Position numbers and translations under genes: made by a program | Shown here: in pieces, positions 17,081 through 26,411 of the stretch | How the letters are laid out: each line of letters opens with the position of its first letter | How positions within the stretch are numbered: the first letter of the stretch is position 1 | Origin: JBBDYG01 sp040901765 | GTDB lineage: Bacteria; Planctomycetota; Planctomycetia; Pirellulales; Lacipirellulaceae | DNA: 64,000 bases | Assembly: GCA_040901765.1 (NCBI GenBank) | Contig: JBBDYG010000109.1 | Span: 9,215-73,214, forward strand | Reading direction: 5' to 3' | Notes under the pieces: model-generated | Seen by the model: the letters and a program-made list of their open reading frames with translations, nothing else | What the model was told of the DNA's origin: nothing | Databases searched by the model: none

Positions 17081-17341
17081 ATGAATGTCAAGGTGTTAGA
17101 TAGCAAAGGTCGCGTAGCTTTAGGCGCTCGCTTCGCCCGGCAGACGGTGATTATCGACGACTCCAACCGCGACCGAATCATCATCACCCCGGCTGTGGTG
17201 ATTCCCGCGGCTGAAGCGTGGATATTGGACAACCCCGCGGCACGCGATTTATTGTCCCGCGGCCTGGAGGATGCACGCGAGGGCCGGTTGGTGGATGGGC
17301 CCGATCTTGAAGGAGATGGGCTGGTCGCTGACGAGGCTTAG
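17081..17341 (+). CDS. Putative type II antitoxin
   Basis: An 86-residue acidic protein starting at ATG 17081, with GGAGAG eight to ten bases upstream. The N-terminal half (MNVKVLDSKGRVALG) looks like a swapped-hairpin AbrB/MazE-type DNA-binding strand pair. The C-terminal half is helical and acidic (NPAARDLLSRGLEDAREGRLVDGPDL), as expected for a toxin-neutralising tail. Its stop TAG directly abuts the ATG of the RelE-like gene at 17342. Such coupling, together with size and charge, supports a toxin-antitoxin pair in which this protein also represses the operon. The family assignment is tentative. Confidence 0.7.
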   Translation: MNVKVLDSKGRVALGARFARQTVIIDDSNRDRIIITPAVVIPAAEAWILDNPAARDLLSRGLEDAREGRLVDGPDLEGDGLVADEA

Positions 17342-17677
17342 ATGGCGTACACCTTGAGATGGACCGAAACCGCCGATGCCACTTACACGGCTTTAAGAAG
17401 CGATGCTGAAAAACAGCAAGCGGCTGGCAAGACGTCGTCTCGCCAAATTGGCACATTCAAGCAAATCGCCAAAGCAATCCGCCTTCTGCGCGACAATCCG
17501 CGCCATCCTAGTTTGCACACGCACGAATACAGCGGGATTGAGAATCCCTTCGATCCTGACGCGCGGCTTTGGGAGGCGTACGCGCAGAACAAAACGCCCA
17601 GTGCCTATCGGGTGTTCTGGTCCTATGGGCCGGGCCGGGATGAGCTAACCACTATCGCCATAACCTCGCATCCCTAG
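17342..17677 (+). CDS. RelE/ParE-like putative toxin
   Basis: A 111-residue basic protein with the small RelE/ParE layout: N-terminal strand and helix (YTLRWTETADATYTALRSDAE), a helix pair, then NPFDPDARLWEAYA and YRVFWSYGPGRDELTTIAITSHP, which resembles the closing beta sheet of RelE toxins (YRVxW...I..I.xH). Toxins of this fold cleave mRNA on the ribosome or poison gyrase, and which applies cannot be decided here. It is immediately downstream of the antitoxin gene with no spacer and probably translationally coupled. ribF begins 17 bases later, so read-through from this pair is possible. Confidence 0.72.
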   Translation: MAYTLRWTETADATYTALRSDAEKQQAAGKTSSRQIGTFKQIAKAIRLLRDNPRHPSLHTHEYSGIENPFDPDARLWEAYAQNKTPSAYRVFWSYGPGRDELTTIAITSHP

Positions 17678-17694
17678 CGTACCCCTCCGCGCCC

Positions 17695-18621
17695 ATGCAC
17701 GTCATTCGCCATCTTGAGGAGTTGCCGCCCGAAGCACGCGGCGGCGCGGTAGCGATCGGTAATTTCGATGGTGTTCACAAGGGGCACGCTCGCATCGTCG
17801 AGCAACTCTTGAAGCGGGCGCGAGAAGTGGGGGGTTCGGCCGTCGTGTTCACGTTCGATCCCCACCCGGTCCGCATTTTGCGTCCGGAAGAGTCCCCCGC
17901 CCCGCTAACTTGGACCGAACGCAAGGCCGAATTGCTCGCTCAGTTGGGCGTCGATTGGATCGTTGCCTATCCCACCGACGAAGCATTGCTTCAACTCACG
18001 GCGAGTGAATTCTTCGATCGCATCGTTTGCAATGCTCTGGCGGCCCGGGCAATGGTCGAAGGACCGAACTTTTATTTTGGTCACAATCGCGCCGGGACAA
18101 TCGACGTGCTCCGCGAGCTGACCGCCGCGGCGGGGATCACGCTCGACATCGCTCAGCCGGTCGAAGTGGGCGGACAGATCGTTTCCAGCTCACGCGCCAG
18201 GCAGCTTATCGGCAGCGGCGACGTGGCGGCCGCTTGTCAGATGCTCACGGCCCCGTATCGCATCCGCGGCATCGTCACGCACGGTGCCGGCCGCGGCGCG
18301 CGGCTTGGCTTTCCCACTGCGAACCTGGAAGGCGTCGATACGATCCTGCCAGCCCACGGCGTTTACGCCGGCCAAGGATGGATTGACGGACTTAGCTGGC
18401 CTGCTGCGATCAACATCGGCCCCAATCCAACGTTCGGCGAAGCCGCCGCCAAGGTCGAGGCCCATCTGGTGAACTACCACGATGCCCTGTACGGTAAGCC
18501 CCTGGAAATCGACTTCCTCGCCCGCCTCCGCGGCACCCAGCCGTTCGCCTCTGCCGACGAATTGATCGCGCAGATTCGATACGACGTTGCCGAGGCGGAA
18601 CAAATCGTCCGTCGGCTGTAG
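17695..18621 (+). CDS. ribF: Riboflavin kinase / FAD synthetase
   Basis: A 308-residue bifunctional enzyme. The N-terminal FMN adenylyltransferase domain has GNFDGVHKGH (22-31) with the HxGH motif, and FTFDPHP. The adenylyl-transfer loop region PNFYFGHNRAG and SSSRARQLI follow. The C-terminal riboflavin kinase domain starts near residue 190 with GRGARLGFPTANLE, whose PTAN motif binds Mg-ATP, and contains INIGPNPTFG. It converts riboflavin to FMN and then FAD in the cytosol. The length is normal. It lies downstream of a toxin-antitoxin pair and is followed by a short spacer before the convergent efflux operon. Confidence 0.95.
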   Translation: MHVIRHLEELPPEARGGAVAIGNFDGVHKGHARIVEQLLKRAREVGGSAVVFTFDPHPVRILRPEESPAPLTWTERKAELLAQLGVDWIVAYPTDEALLQLTASEFFDRIVCNALAARAMVEGPNFYFGHNRAGTIDVLRELTAAAGITLDIAQPVEVGGQIVSSSRARQLIGSGDVAAACQMLTAPYRIRGIVTHGAGRGARLGFPTANLEGVDTILPAHGVYAGQGWIDGLSWPAAINIGPNPTFGEAAAKVEAHLVNYHDALYGKPLEIDFLARLRGTQPFASADELIAQIRYDVAEAEQIVRRL

Positions 18622-18805
18622 GTGGTCGAAAAGTCGAAATGTGCAAATGGAAAAAAGTAGTTCTTCAGGAAACTTGGTGGGAACCTTTGTCGATTTCGGC
18701 ACCACAAGACGACCGCTCAGGCTCAACAAAGGGCCGCCCATCGCGAGAGTATCCGCAACTTTGCAACCCGCAATGATTTTGTAATCGGCTGACGCGCGCA
18801 ACCAC

Positions 18806-21800
18806 TCATCGGTGCCTTTCGTCGGAATGCAGCGTAAGAATGGGTTCCGGCCCCAATACGCCATCGCTAGAAAATCCGTTGCCTAAATCAATGGAATTGG
18901 CAGTCGGCGACGCCGGTGCCTTGCTATGATCAAACACCCGCCCGCCAAACTTATAGAATAGCGCTGGAGTAACAATCTGATCGAGAATCGTCGATGCGAG
19001 CATCCCGCCGAAAACTACCACTGCCAACGGATGAAGAATCTCCTTTCCGGTTTGACCGGCTCCGAAGAGCAGCGGCAAGAGGCCAATAAAGCTTGTCATC
19101 GCGGTCATCATCACCGGGCCAAGTCGTTCCAGGCTGCCGCGGATGATCATCTTTTCATTGAACTGCTCGCCTTCGTATTTCATCAAATGAATGTAATGCG
19201 AGATCATCATAATGCCGTTCCGGCTAACGATGCCGATTAGCGTGATGAAACCCACCCAGTGGGCCACCGAGAGGCTTGTTGCTTCTACCCAGACGCGCGG
19301 CCACGTCCACCAATCCGCAGCTTGGAGCGTGTTGAAATCGGGCCAATTCGTTAGAAGCAAGGCGATGATCGAACCCATGGCCGCCAGCGGAATATTTGCC
19401 AGCACCTGCAGTGCCGCCATCCACGATTGAAGCGCTTTGCACAACAGCAAGAACACGCCGACGACCGAAACGCCGCCCAGCACCGCCAGGCGAAGATTCG
19501 CCTGCTGCTGGGCTTCGAACTGGCCCCCGTATTCGACGTAGTAACTGCCGTTCAGGCCCGCCAATCGCTCCTCGATGGGCGCTAGAGCTTGCTGAATGTC
19601 GCCGACGACCCCGGCCAAATCTCGCCCCGCGACGTTGCAAAAGACGACAATGCGGCGTTGTACATTCTCGCGATTCAACGTATTGGGGCCAGTGGTATCA
19701 AAAATCTCGGCAACTTGCCCAAGAGCCACCTTTCGCCCCGATGGAGTATTGAGAATCGTCTTGTTTATGATCTGCGGGTCGTTGCGCGCCTCTTCGTCGT
19801 ACCAGACGACGAGATCAAAATAGCGATCTTCATCCAGCACCTGCGAAACGACTTGTCCTTTGTAGGCGGTTTCCAAAAGGGTCGCCACATCGCCAGGCGC
19901 TAAACCGTAGCGTGCCGCCTCCTCGTGGTTCACCTTGAGGCGAAGTTGCGAGATTTCCACCTGCGGCTCGATCTGGAGATCGACGACGCCCGGTATCTCG
20001 CTCATCTTTTGCTGAATGTCTTGTGCAGTCATCCGGAGTTCTTGAAGGTCTGGCCCGAAAACTTTCACGGCAATTTGCGCCCGAACTCCCGACATCACAT
20101 GATCCAGGCGATGGGAAATTGGTTGACCAATATTAATGCGGACATTGGGAATGCTCGTTACTTGATCGCGGACATTTGCCAGGACTTCCTCCCGCGGGCG
20201 ACTGACCGTTTCAAAGGTCCAAAGGTGGGCAATGGGCACCATCCGCATGGCGCCAAAGAACCAGCCTTCTTTCGGACGCTCGTGCGGCATTAGCCGCACG
20301 TCGATTTCGGACGAGTTAACTCCTTCCGCATGTTCATCAAGTTCCGCTCGCCCGGTCCGACGCGAGACAGCAACGACCTCAGGCACCTCGAGAATCAATT
20401 CCTCTGCCTGTCGAGCGATGCGGTTGCTCTCTTCCAAGCTTGTCCCCGGCTCGGTCTGCAAGCTGATGGTGAGCGTACCTTCGTTGAACGGAGGCAGAAA
20501 CTCGCCACCCATCCATAGCAGCGTTGTAAGAGATATGGCTACAAGCACCGTCACCGCGCCCAATATCACGTAGGCATGGCGCAACGTGACATGAAGTATC
20601 CTTCCAAAACCACGCTTCAGCCAGCGAAGGAGAAAAGAATCCTCTTCCTCGTCAAGGAATTTAGCATTTGATAAAAGGTACGACCCGAGCACCGGTGTAA
20701 CGGTTAGCGATACAAGCAGCGAGGCTAGTAGCGACGTAATGTAGGCCACTCCCAGCGGCGCAAAGATTCGGCCCTCCAGGCCGCTTAGCGAAAACAGCGG
20801 TAGCACGACTAAGGCAACAATGAGCGTTGCATACACGATCGAATTACGCACTTCGGTTGAAGCCAGGTAAACCACTTTCAATGCATGTTCCGGATTCTTC
20901 TTGTGACGATTCTCCTTAAGCCGGCGGTAGATATTCTCAATATCCACGATGGAATCATCCACCAGATCGCCGATGGCCACCGCGATGCCGCCCAACGTCA
21001 TCGTGTTGATGGAAACGCCGAACCAGCGGAACACGAGCACCGTGAGCAAGATCGAAAGCGGCATCGCGGTGAGTGAACTGATACTAACGCGGAAATTCCA
21101 CATGAACAGAAACAAAATGACGACCACCCAGATCGCGCCGTCGCGAACGGCCTCAGTGACGTTGTGAATGGCCGCCTTAATAAAGTCGGCTTGCTTGAAG
21201 ATTCGCCGCTCAATGACGGTGCCAGGAGGTAGTTCCGCCTGAAGTTGGTCGAGTACCGACTCAATCTTGCCGTCCAGCACGAGCGTGTCGGCGTTGGGTT
21301 GCTTCTGAACTGCCAGAATCACCGAAGGTCCGCCGGTGGCGATTCCGCCTTCACTCAGCCAGACGCTGCCGTCGCCGCGGCGGGTCGGGCCGCCAAACTT
21401 GACGTCGGCAACATCCTCAATCAATACCGGCCGCGGTTCTCGCCACAGGACGGGAGTTTGCTTAATCTCTTCTAGCGTCAGACTTTGGCCGCTAATGCGA
21501 ATGAGCGACTCACGGACACCGCGCCGCATCAACCCCCCGCCGGCGATTACATTTGCTTTGGCGGCGGCCTCCGTGAGTTGTTCCAAGGTGACATTCTGCG
21601 CCGCCAGCCGCTGTGGGGATGTAAGGATTTGGTATTGTTTGAGGATGCCGCCCATGACCGTGACCTGCGAGACGCCCTCGACCGCCAACAGTCGATTTCG
21701 GATGGTGAATTCAGCCAGCGTCCGCAGTTCCATCGCCTGCTGATCGGCTCCAGCGTCGCTTGCCGACTTTTCCGTGGATCGCAGACCCAAGAGCATGATC

Positions 21801-22213
21801 TCGCCCATGATCGACGAAATCGGGGCCATTACAGGGTTAGCATCTTCGGGTAGCCGTTCGCGGGCGAGTTGCAGCTTCTCGGCTACAATCTGCCGGTCTT
21901 TGTAGATATCGGTGCCCCAGTCAAATTCGACCCAAACAATCGATAGACCGATGCCGGAAGCGGAACGCACACGCTGAACGCCTGTCGCACCGTTGAGTAA
22001 GTACTCGATCGGCCGTGTTACCAAAACCTCGACCTCCTCCGGCGCGAGTCCAGGCGATTCGGTCATGATGGTAACCGTGGGCCGATTCAGATCGGGCAGC
22101 ACGTCCACCGGCATCTGCGAAAGCTGATACCCACCGTAGACCGCCAGCACCAGCGCAGCAATCAAGATCAGCGGCCGATTGTTCAGCGAAAACGCAATGA
22201 TCCGGTTGAGCAT
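18806..22213 (-). CDS. CusA/CzcA-family heavy-metal RND efflux pump
   Basis: A 1135-residue inner-membrane pump. The N-terminal helix (IIAFSLNNRPLILIAALVLAVYGG) and the porter motif PVDVLPDLNRPTVTI are typical of heavy-metal RND proteins. Transmembrane helix 4 carries the proton-relay acidic residues in GDLVDDSIVDIENIYRRL. Six membrane helices surround each large periplasmic loop. Another family hallmark is EFLPPFNEGTLTI in the second half. The pump exports monovalent or divalent metals (Cu, Ag, Zn, Co, Cd) by proton antiport. The partner proteins suggest copper or silver, but this is inferred. It is the last gene of a leftward operon, nine bases after the adaptor stop. No outer-membrane channel is encoded with it. 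Confidence 0.92.
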   Translation of the reverse strand: MLNRIIAFSLNNRPLILIAALVLAVYGGYQLSQMPVDVLPDLNRPTVTIMTESPGLAPEEVEVLVTRPIEYLLNGATGVQRVRSASGIGLSIVWVEFDWGTDIYKDRQIVAEKLQLARERLPEDANPVMAPISSIMGEIMLLGLRSTEKSASDAGADQQAMELRTLAEFTIRNRLLAVEGVSQVTVMGGILKQYQILTSPQRLAAQNVTLEQLTEAAAKANVIAGGGLMRRGVRESLIRISGQSLTLEEIKQTPVLWREPRPVLIEDVADVKFGGPTRRGDGSVWLSEGGIATGGPSVILAVQKQPNADTLVLDGKIESVLDQLQAELPPGTVIERRIFKQADFIKAAIHNVTEAVRDGAIWVVVILFLFMWNFRVSISSLTAMPLSILLTVLVFRWFGVSINTMTLGGIAVAIGDLVDDSIVDIENIYRRLKENRHKKNPEHALKVVYLASTEVRNSIVYATLIVALVVLPLFSLSGLEGRIFAPLGVAYITSLLASLLVSLTVTPVLGSYLLSNAKFLDEEEDSFLLRWLKRGFGRILHVTLRHAYVILGAVTVLVAISLTTLLWMGGEFLPPFNEGTLTISLQTEPGTSLEESNRIARQAEELILEVPEVVAVSRRTGRAELDEHAEGVNSSEIDVRLMPHERPKEGWFFGAMRMVPIAHLWTFETVSRPREEVLANVRDQVTSIPNVRINIGQPISHRLDHVMSGVRAQIAVKVFGPDLQELRMTAQDIQQKMSEIPGVVDLQIEPQVEISQLRLKVNHEEAARYGLAPGDVATLLETAYKGQVVSQVLDEDRYFDLVVWYDEEARNDPQIINKTILNTPSGRKVALGQVAEIFDTTGPNTLNRENVQRRIVVFCNVAGRDLAGVVGDIQQALAPIEERLAGLNGSYYVEYGGQFEAQQQANLRLAVLGGVSVVGVFLLLCKALQSWMAALQVLANIPLAAMGSIIALLLTNWPDFNTLQAADWWTWPRVWVEATSLSVAHWVGFITLIGIVSRNGIMMISHYIHLMKYEGEQFNEKMIIRGSLERLGPVMMTAMTSFIGLLPLLFGAGQTGKEILHPLAVVVFGGMLASTILDQIVTPALFYKFGGRVFDHSKAPASPTANSIDLGNGFSSDGVLGPEPILTLHSDERHR

Positions 22214-22222
22214 AATGGACCT

Positions 22223-24454
22223 TTATCGCAACGAGGCATATGCCGTTTGCAGGTTGGTTGCCCCCTCGACGGCAACGTTTTCACCGGCCTCAAGGCCAGA
22301 CATGATCTCGACAAACCTGTCATCTGCACGCCCCGTTTTCACTGCCCGTCGTGTCAACAGACCCGTGGCGTCCTCCACAAAAACAAAGCTCCGAGTCCCT
22401 TCATTGATCACAGTCGATGTGGGCACCGCGAGTATTGGCTTCACGTTCCTTACCGCAAAGGTCACACGCGCGAGCATGTCGTGGTACAGTGTCGCGTTGA
22501 TTTCTCCAGCGAGGTCGATCCATACCGAAGCGGTTCGACTTTCTTCGCCGAACGTACTACCGCCGCGAACGACTTTTCCCTCCCCGAGGAATTCTGGCTC
22601 GGCGACGACCCGCACACGGGCGGTGGCCCCGACCGGCGTCTTGCCTATGTCGCGTTCCCCGAGGTGCGCCCGCACTACAATTCGCGACAGATCGTGAATC
22701 TCAAACATCGGTTCGTCTGCTTGGATGACCTGCCCCAGCGATTTATCGAAACGCACAATGACTCCATCAATGGGCGCTCGCACTGGCAGAAGATGGACAA
22801 GTTCTTTATTCGCTAGTAGTCGTTCCACTTGCTCGGAAGTTAGGCCCAAGGTCACAAGTCGCTGTCGCGCGCTATCGCGCCGATAAAGCGTCGCCTCATA
22901 TTGGCTCTCCAACTCCAAGAGGCGTTTGCGGGCGATGATTTGGTTGTCACCAAACTGTCGAAGCCGATCGAGCGTCTTTTCGATCAGCCCAAGCTGAAGG
23001 CTGGCTTGTAGCAGTTCGTATTGGACTTCCAGGCTTTCCAGACTGGCAATTTCTGCAATCACATCCCCCGCTCGTACCGTTTGGCCGCGCTCTACAAGTA
23101 TGTTCTCAATCGTGCCTGGGAGCTGCGATGCAGCGACGGCGCGCTGTTCCGGCGGCAGGTCAATCGCTCCGTCGACTTCTAGCACGTCGTCCACATAGCG
23201 GACTTCGGCCGGTGCGACGAGCACAGCAAGATTCTTTCGTGCCTCGGGGCTGAGCCTTAAGACGCCCTGAACGAAAAAGTTCGTCATTTGATGGCCGCCC
23301 GTAGTAACCACACGATCGCCGGGAAATACATCGCCTGCGGTGATTTCAGCCACGTCCGAATCGGTCAAGCCAACCGCGATATTCTGCTTGCGATATTGGG
23401 AGCCGCGGGCGGTCGCCGCTTCTTCCACGAATACGAACCACTCGGTGCCATTCGTGAGAAGCGCCTTCTTCGGCACGGTCAGCTCTTTATCGGCAGAGGA
23501 GATCGCAATCTCCGCTTGGCCGTACATCCCCGGCAGCAGCCGACGACTCGGCTCCGAAGCGTTCAGTAAAGTTAGCCACACTCGCCCCAAGTGCGTTTCA
23601 GGATCAATGTAGGCCTCCTTGATGGAGACCGTTCCGTGGAAAACTTCCTCAGGAAAGGCGGTCACGGACAGTCTGACCGATTGATCAAGCTCGATCTTTC
23701 CCAAATCGCTTTCTAAAACGTCAATGCGGACGGCGACGGACGATAAGTCCATTACCTCAAAGAGATGCTCGGTTGGCTCGACGACTTTTCCCAAAGCGAG
23801 GTCGGTGTGAATCGCAATTCCATCGAGCGGACTTAAGATAGGCAGCGAACCGACAGGCTGCTTGCTTTGCAGAATCTCTTGAATCTGCTCGGAAGAGAAT
23901 CGCAGCCGTTCAAGTTTACTCGTGGCAATTTCCACTGCCGCTTCGTTTTCACGGTGTGCTGCCAAGGCTTCCGCAAGCTCGCGGCCGGCAACCACCTGCT
24001 CTTTCACAAGCGACTCGATGCGCGCCAATGTGCGGGTAGAAAGCTCGGCTCGATTTTGTGCGTCGAGTAATTCGACCTGCAAATTGGTGAGTTCCGTACT
24101 TTCAATGTCGGCAAGCTTCTGGCCCTGTGCGACAAGTTGGCCAGGTGTGACGTAGAGCCGCGAAATTCTGCCGACGATAGGTGTGGTGACAAATCGGTGC
24201 CGCTGCCAATCGAGTGAGACCGTAGCATAGGCCAGCACGGTCTGCTCAATCGGCAGTAACCTGACTTCACCCGTTTCGACCCCGAGTGACTTCCGTGCGT
24301 CGGCGCTGAGGATCACCACGCCCTTCTCAACATCGACTTCGGCGCCCTTCGTCGGTAATGGAGCGTGTCCCTCGTGGGCGATGCTCTGCGATCGGGTGGC
24401 AAAGAAAGCCGCCAGCGCGAAGCAAGCCGCCAGGGTGAATCGGATCGCCTTCAT
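22223..24454 (-). CDS. Double-module RND periplasmic adaptor
   Basis: A 743-residue exported protein, about twice the length of usual CusB/HlyD adaptors. A signal peptide (to about residue 26, SIAHEGH) precedes two successive adaptor modules. Module 1 (about 45-400) runs from LSADARKSLGVETGEV through the lipoyl half-motif VGRISRLYVTPGQLVAQGQ, a coiled-coil hairpin, LSPLDGIAI and PKKALL. Module 2 (about 405-743) repeats the order with LSPEARKNLAVLVAP, GTIENILVERGQTVRAGD, a coiled coil, VRAPIDGVIV and VPTSTVI. Adaptors work as hexamers around the pump, so a fused dimer would give a trimer of fusions. It sits directly upstream of the pump gene. Confidence 0.88.
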   Translation of the reverse strand: MKAIRFTLAACFALAAFFATRSQSIAHEGHAPLPTKGAEVDVEKGVVILSADARKSLGVETGEVRLLPIEQTVLAYATVSLDWQRHRFVTTPIVGRISRLYVTPGQLVAQGQKLADIESTELTNLQVELLDAQNRAELSTRTLARIESLVKEQVVAGRELAEALAAHRENEAAVEIATSKLERLRFSSEQIQEILQSKQPVGSLPILSPLDGIAIHTDLALGKVVEPTEHLFEVMDLSSVAVRIDVLESDLGKIELDQSVRLSVTAFPEEVFHGTVSIKEAYIDPETHLGRVWLTLLNASEPSRRLLPGMYGQAEIAISSADKELTVPKKALLTNGTEWFVFVEEAATARGSQYRKQNIAVGLTDSDVAEITAGDVFPGDRVVTTGGHQMTNFFVQGVLRLSPEARKNLAVLVAPAEVRYVDDVLEVDGAIDLPPEQRAVAASQLPGTIENILVERGQTVRAGDVIAEIASLESLEVQYELLQASLQLGLIEKTLDRLRQFGDNQIIARKRLLELESQYEATLYRRDSARQRLVTLGLTSEQVERLLANKELVHLLPVRAPIDGVIVRFDKSLGQVIQADEPMFEIHDLSRIVVRAHLGERDIGKTPVGATARVRVVAEPEFLGEGKVVRGGSTFGEESRTASVWIDLAGEINATLYHDMLARVTFAVRNVKPILAVPTSTVINEGTRSFVFVEDATGLLTRRAVKTGRADDRFVEIMSGLEAGENVAVEGATNLQTAYASLR

Positions 24455-24617
24455 GCTCGCTGTCCTTCATGCGGAATAACCGCTTCCAGCCTTCCGATGG
24501 CTTGTTCAATTTGATCGGATACTGCATCGAAATGACGGCCCATGCCCCTGATTTGGATCGGCGGCCTTCGGAATCGCAAAGGCGCCGCTCCTATTTCAAC
24601 ATCGTTCGACGCCTCGT

Positions 24618-25316
24618 TTACTTTTGGTTCGCGCGCGCCTCAACCTTCGCCTTGGCCGCCGCTTCTTCGGCCACCTTGGCCCTCAAATCCACCACGATGG
24701 CAAGCGTCTGATCCGGGTTCGCAAGCGCTCTCCTATGACAACCCTTACAGCACAGGAAGACCGGCTGATCATTGACCATCACTTTGACGGGCGGGCCCAT
24801 CGATCCCAACCGGCTGTCGGTCATTACCGGACAATACCCCTGGGCACGCGCCAACGCTCGATCCTCCCGGCTGAGCTTGGCCAGGCTCGCGCTGATCTCC
24901 GCTTCAGCCACCTTCATCTTTAACTTCTCAACGACGGCGAGCGTCTTGTCGGGGTTCGCGAGCGCCCTTCGATTGCAACCCTTGCAACACAAGAAGACCG
25001 GCTGGTCCTTGATCATTACCTTGGTCGGCGTGCCCATGATCCCCAACCGGTTCTTCACCATAACGGGGCAGAACCCTTGGGCCTCAGCCAGTTCTCGTTC
25101 CTCCTCGGATAGCTCGGCAAGACTGGCCTCAATCTCGGCCGCCTCCTTCTCCCTCGCCGCCGATTCTTCTGCTGACAGCGGATTGGCTCGGGACTCCCCT
25201 TCGGCGCCTGGTACTGCCTGCGCAATCTGCTGATCCTCCGCAGCGGTCACGTGATCCAAGGTTGCAACAAAGGCAATGATCGCAGCGGTCAAACCGACAC
25301 TGAAAAAAGTCTTCAT
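24618..25316 (-). CDS. Exported protein with two metal-binding repeats
   Basis: A 232-residue protein with a signal peptide (to about residue 25, DHVTAAE) and an acidic linker. It then has two near-identical units of about 70 residues: a helical LAELSEEERELAEAQG or LAKLSREDRALARAQG, then CPVM, then DQPVFLCCKGC with RRALANPD. Each unit supplies Cys from CPVM and the CCKGC cluster, the pattern of TRASH/YHS-like metal sites. It probably binds or delivers metal ions in the periplasm for the pump encoded downstream. The high identity of the two halves shows a recent internal duplication. Lys/Ala-rich residues end the protein. Confidence 0.8.
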   Translation of the reverse strand: MKTFFSVGLTAAIIAFVATLDHVTAAEDQQIAQAVPGAEGESRANPLSAEESAAREKEAAEIEASLAELSEEERELAEAQGFCPVMVKNRLGIMGTPTKVMIKDQPVFLCCKGCNRRALANPDKTLAVVEKLKMKVAEAEISASLAKLSREDRALARAQGYCPVMTDSRLGSMGPPVKVMVNDQPVFLCCKGCHRRALANPDQTLAIVVDLRAKVAEEAAAKAKVEARANQK

Positions 25317-25364
25317 AAAACACCTTCTTAATTGTTAGGTAAAGATCGCTTCTTGTTCCGCCTG

Positions 25365-26231
25365 CTAGTTCTTGACGTAGCCTTCGGGCTCCAAGATATC
25401 CTTCGCGGTCTCTGCGTTCTTGGCCCACGATACAAACTCATCGACGCACGGCGGACAGCAAAACTCATACGTCTTTCCCGCAACAATCCACGCGCACGCC
25501 GGATTGGCCTTGGTCATCGTGACCGGGCAAATCTTATCGCCCGGCTTAGGATGCATGTCGTGCTTGGCCATGAATCCATTGAATTTTTGGGAAGCGGTCA
25601 CGTTGCCATTCGCTTCAATGTCGGCCTGGGTGTAGATGCCGCCCGCAGTCAGGTAAAGCTCCAGCTCCGCGTCATCCGCCACTTTGGTTGGCATCATTTC
25701 GTCGCCGTGGTCGGCGCTCTTGGTCGTGAAACCAAGGCGAAACCGCTCGCCGCCGATCGTAATGTTCGGCACTGTTACGTCGATATTCTGGCCAACCATT
25801 GATTCCGGAAGTTGAGCCACAAAGAGCGATGCTTTGCCGTCCGCATCGCCCGGCTGCGGCTGGGCCTCGAGTTCCACCGACTCTGAATCCGCGCCGCCGA
25901 TGAGCTTGACATACGCACTTAGGTCTTGAATCTCGACATCCATCACGCGAGTTTCGTCGTTACCGAGCGTGTGGAGACGAAGTTCACCTTCGTCTGTGAC
26001 AATCGCTTCTATGTGATAACTATCGCGACCGAGCGATACGATAATGCCTCCGTGGGCACCGGCTACGTGGCCGTGCTCTTCGTCTTGACCTGCAATCGCT
26101 GCGATTGGCGAAGCGTCCGCGACGCCGGCGACCGGTGTTTCTGGCGTTGATGACGAGCAGCCGGAAACAGCAAGGATTAGGGCGGCAATCGCCGTTCCAC
26201 TCGACAAACCGAATAGAGCAATGCGTGACAT
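25365..26231 (-). CDS. Lipoprotein with C-terminal TRASH metal site
   Basis: A 288-residue protein with a lipoprotein signal (ALILAVSGC, Cys25). A His-rich patch follows (EEHGHVAGAHGG), then a beta-rich middle. The C-terminal TRASH-like region has ICPVTMTKANPACAWIVAGKTYEFCCPPCVDEF, where the Cys of CPV and the CCPPC cluster form the likely metal site. Its C-terminal half resembles the repeats of the downstream gene at 24618. It is probably anchored in a membrane with its metal sites in the periplasm. The gene lies in the efflux operon, 48 bases upstream of the two-repeat protein and 180 bases after the Cys/His-rich leader gene. Confidence 0.82.
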   Translation of the reverse strand: MSRIALFGLSSGTAIAALILAVSGCSSSTPETPVAGVADASPIAAIAGQDEEHGHVAGAHGGIIVSLGRDSYHIEAIVTDEGELRLHTLGNDETRVMDVEIQDLSAYVKLIGGADSESVELEAQPQPGDADGKASLFVAQLPESMVGQNIDVTVPNITIGGERFRLGFTTKSADHGDEMMPTKVADDAELELYLTAGGIYTQADIEANGNVTASQKFNGFMAKHDMHPKPGDKICPVTMTKANPACAWIVAGKTYEFCCPPCVDEFVSWAKNAETAKDILEPEGYVKN

Positions 26232-26411
26232 GAAAAACTACCTCCTGTAAAGGGAAGACCAGAAATTGATCGGCTCGCGGCAAATTGCCGCTGTCGCTTT
26301 GCAAGTGCGCAGAAACTCACGAGAGTAAAATGCGCGGTGCCTATTGCACCAAGGGAATGATCGCGCAGCTACGTTTGGCTTCGCACGATCAGGCTGATGA
26401 GAGGAGCAGAA

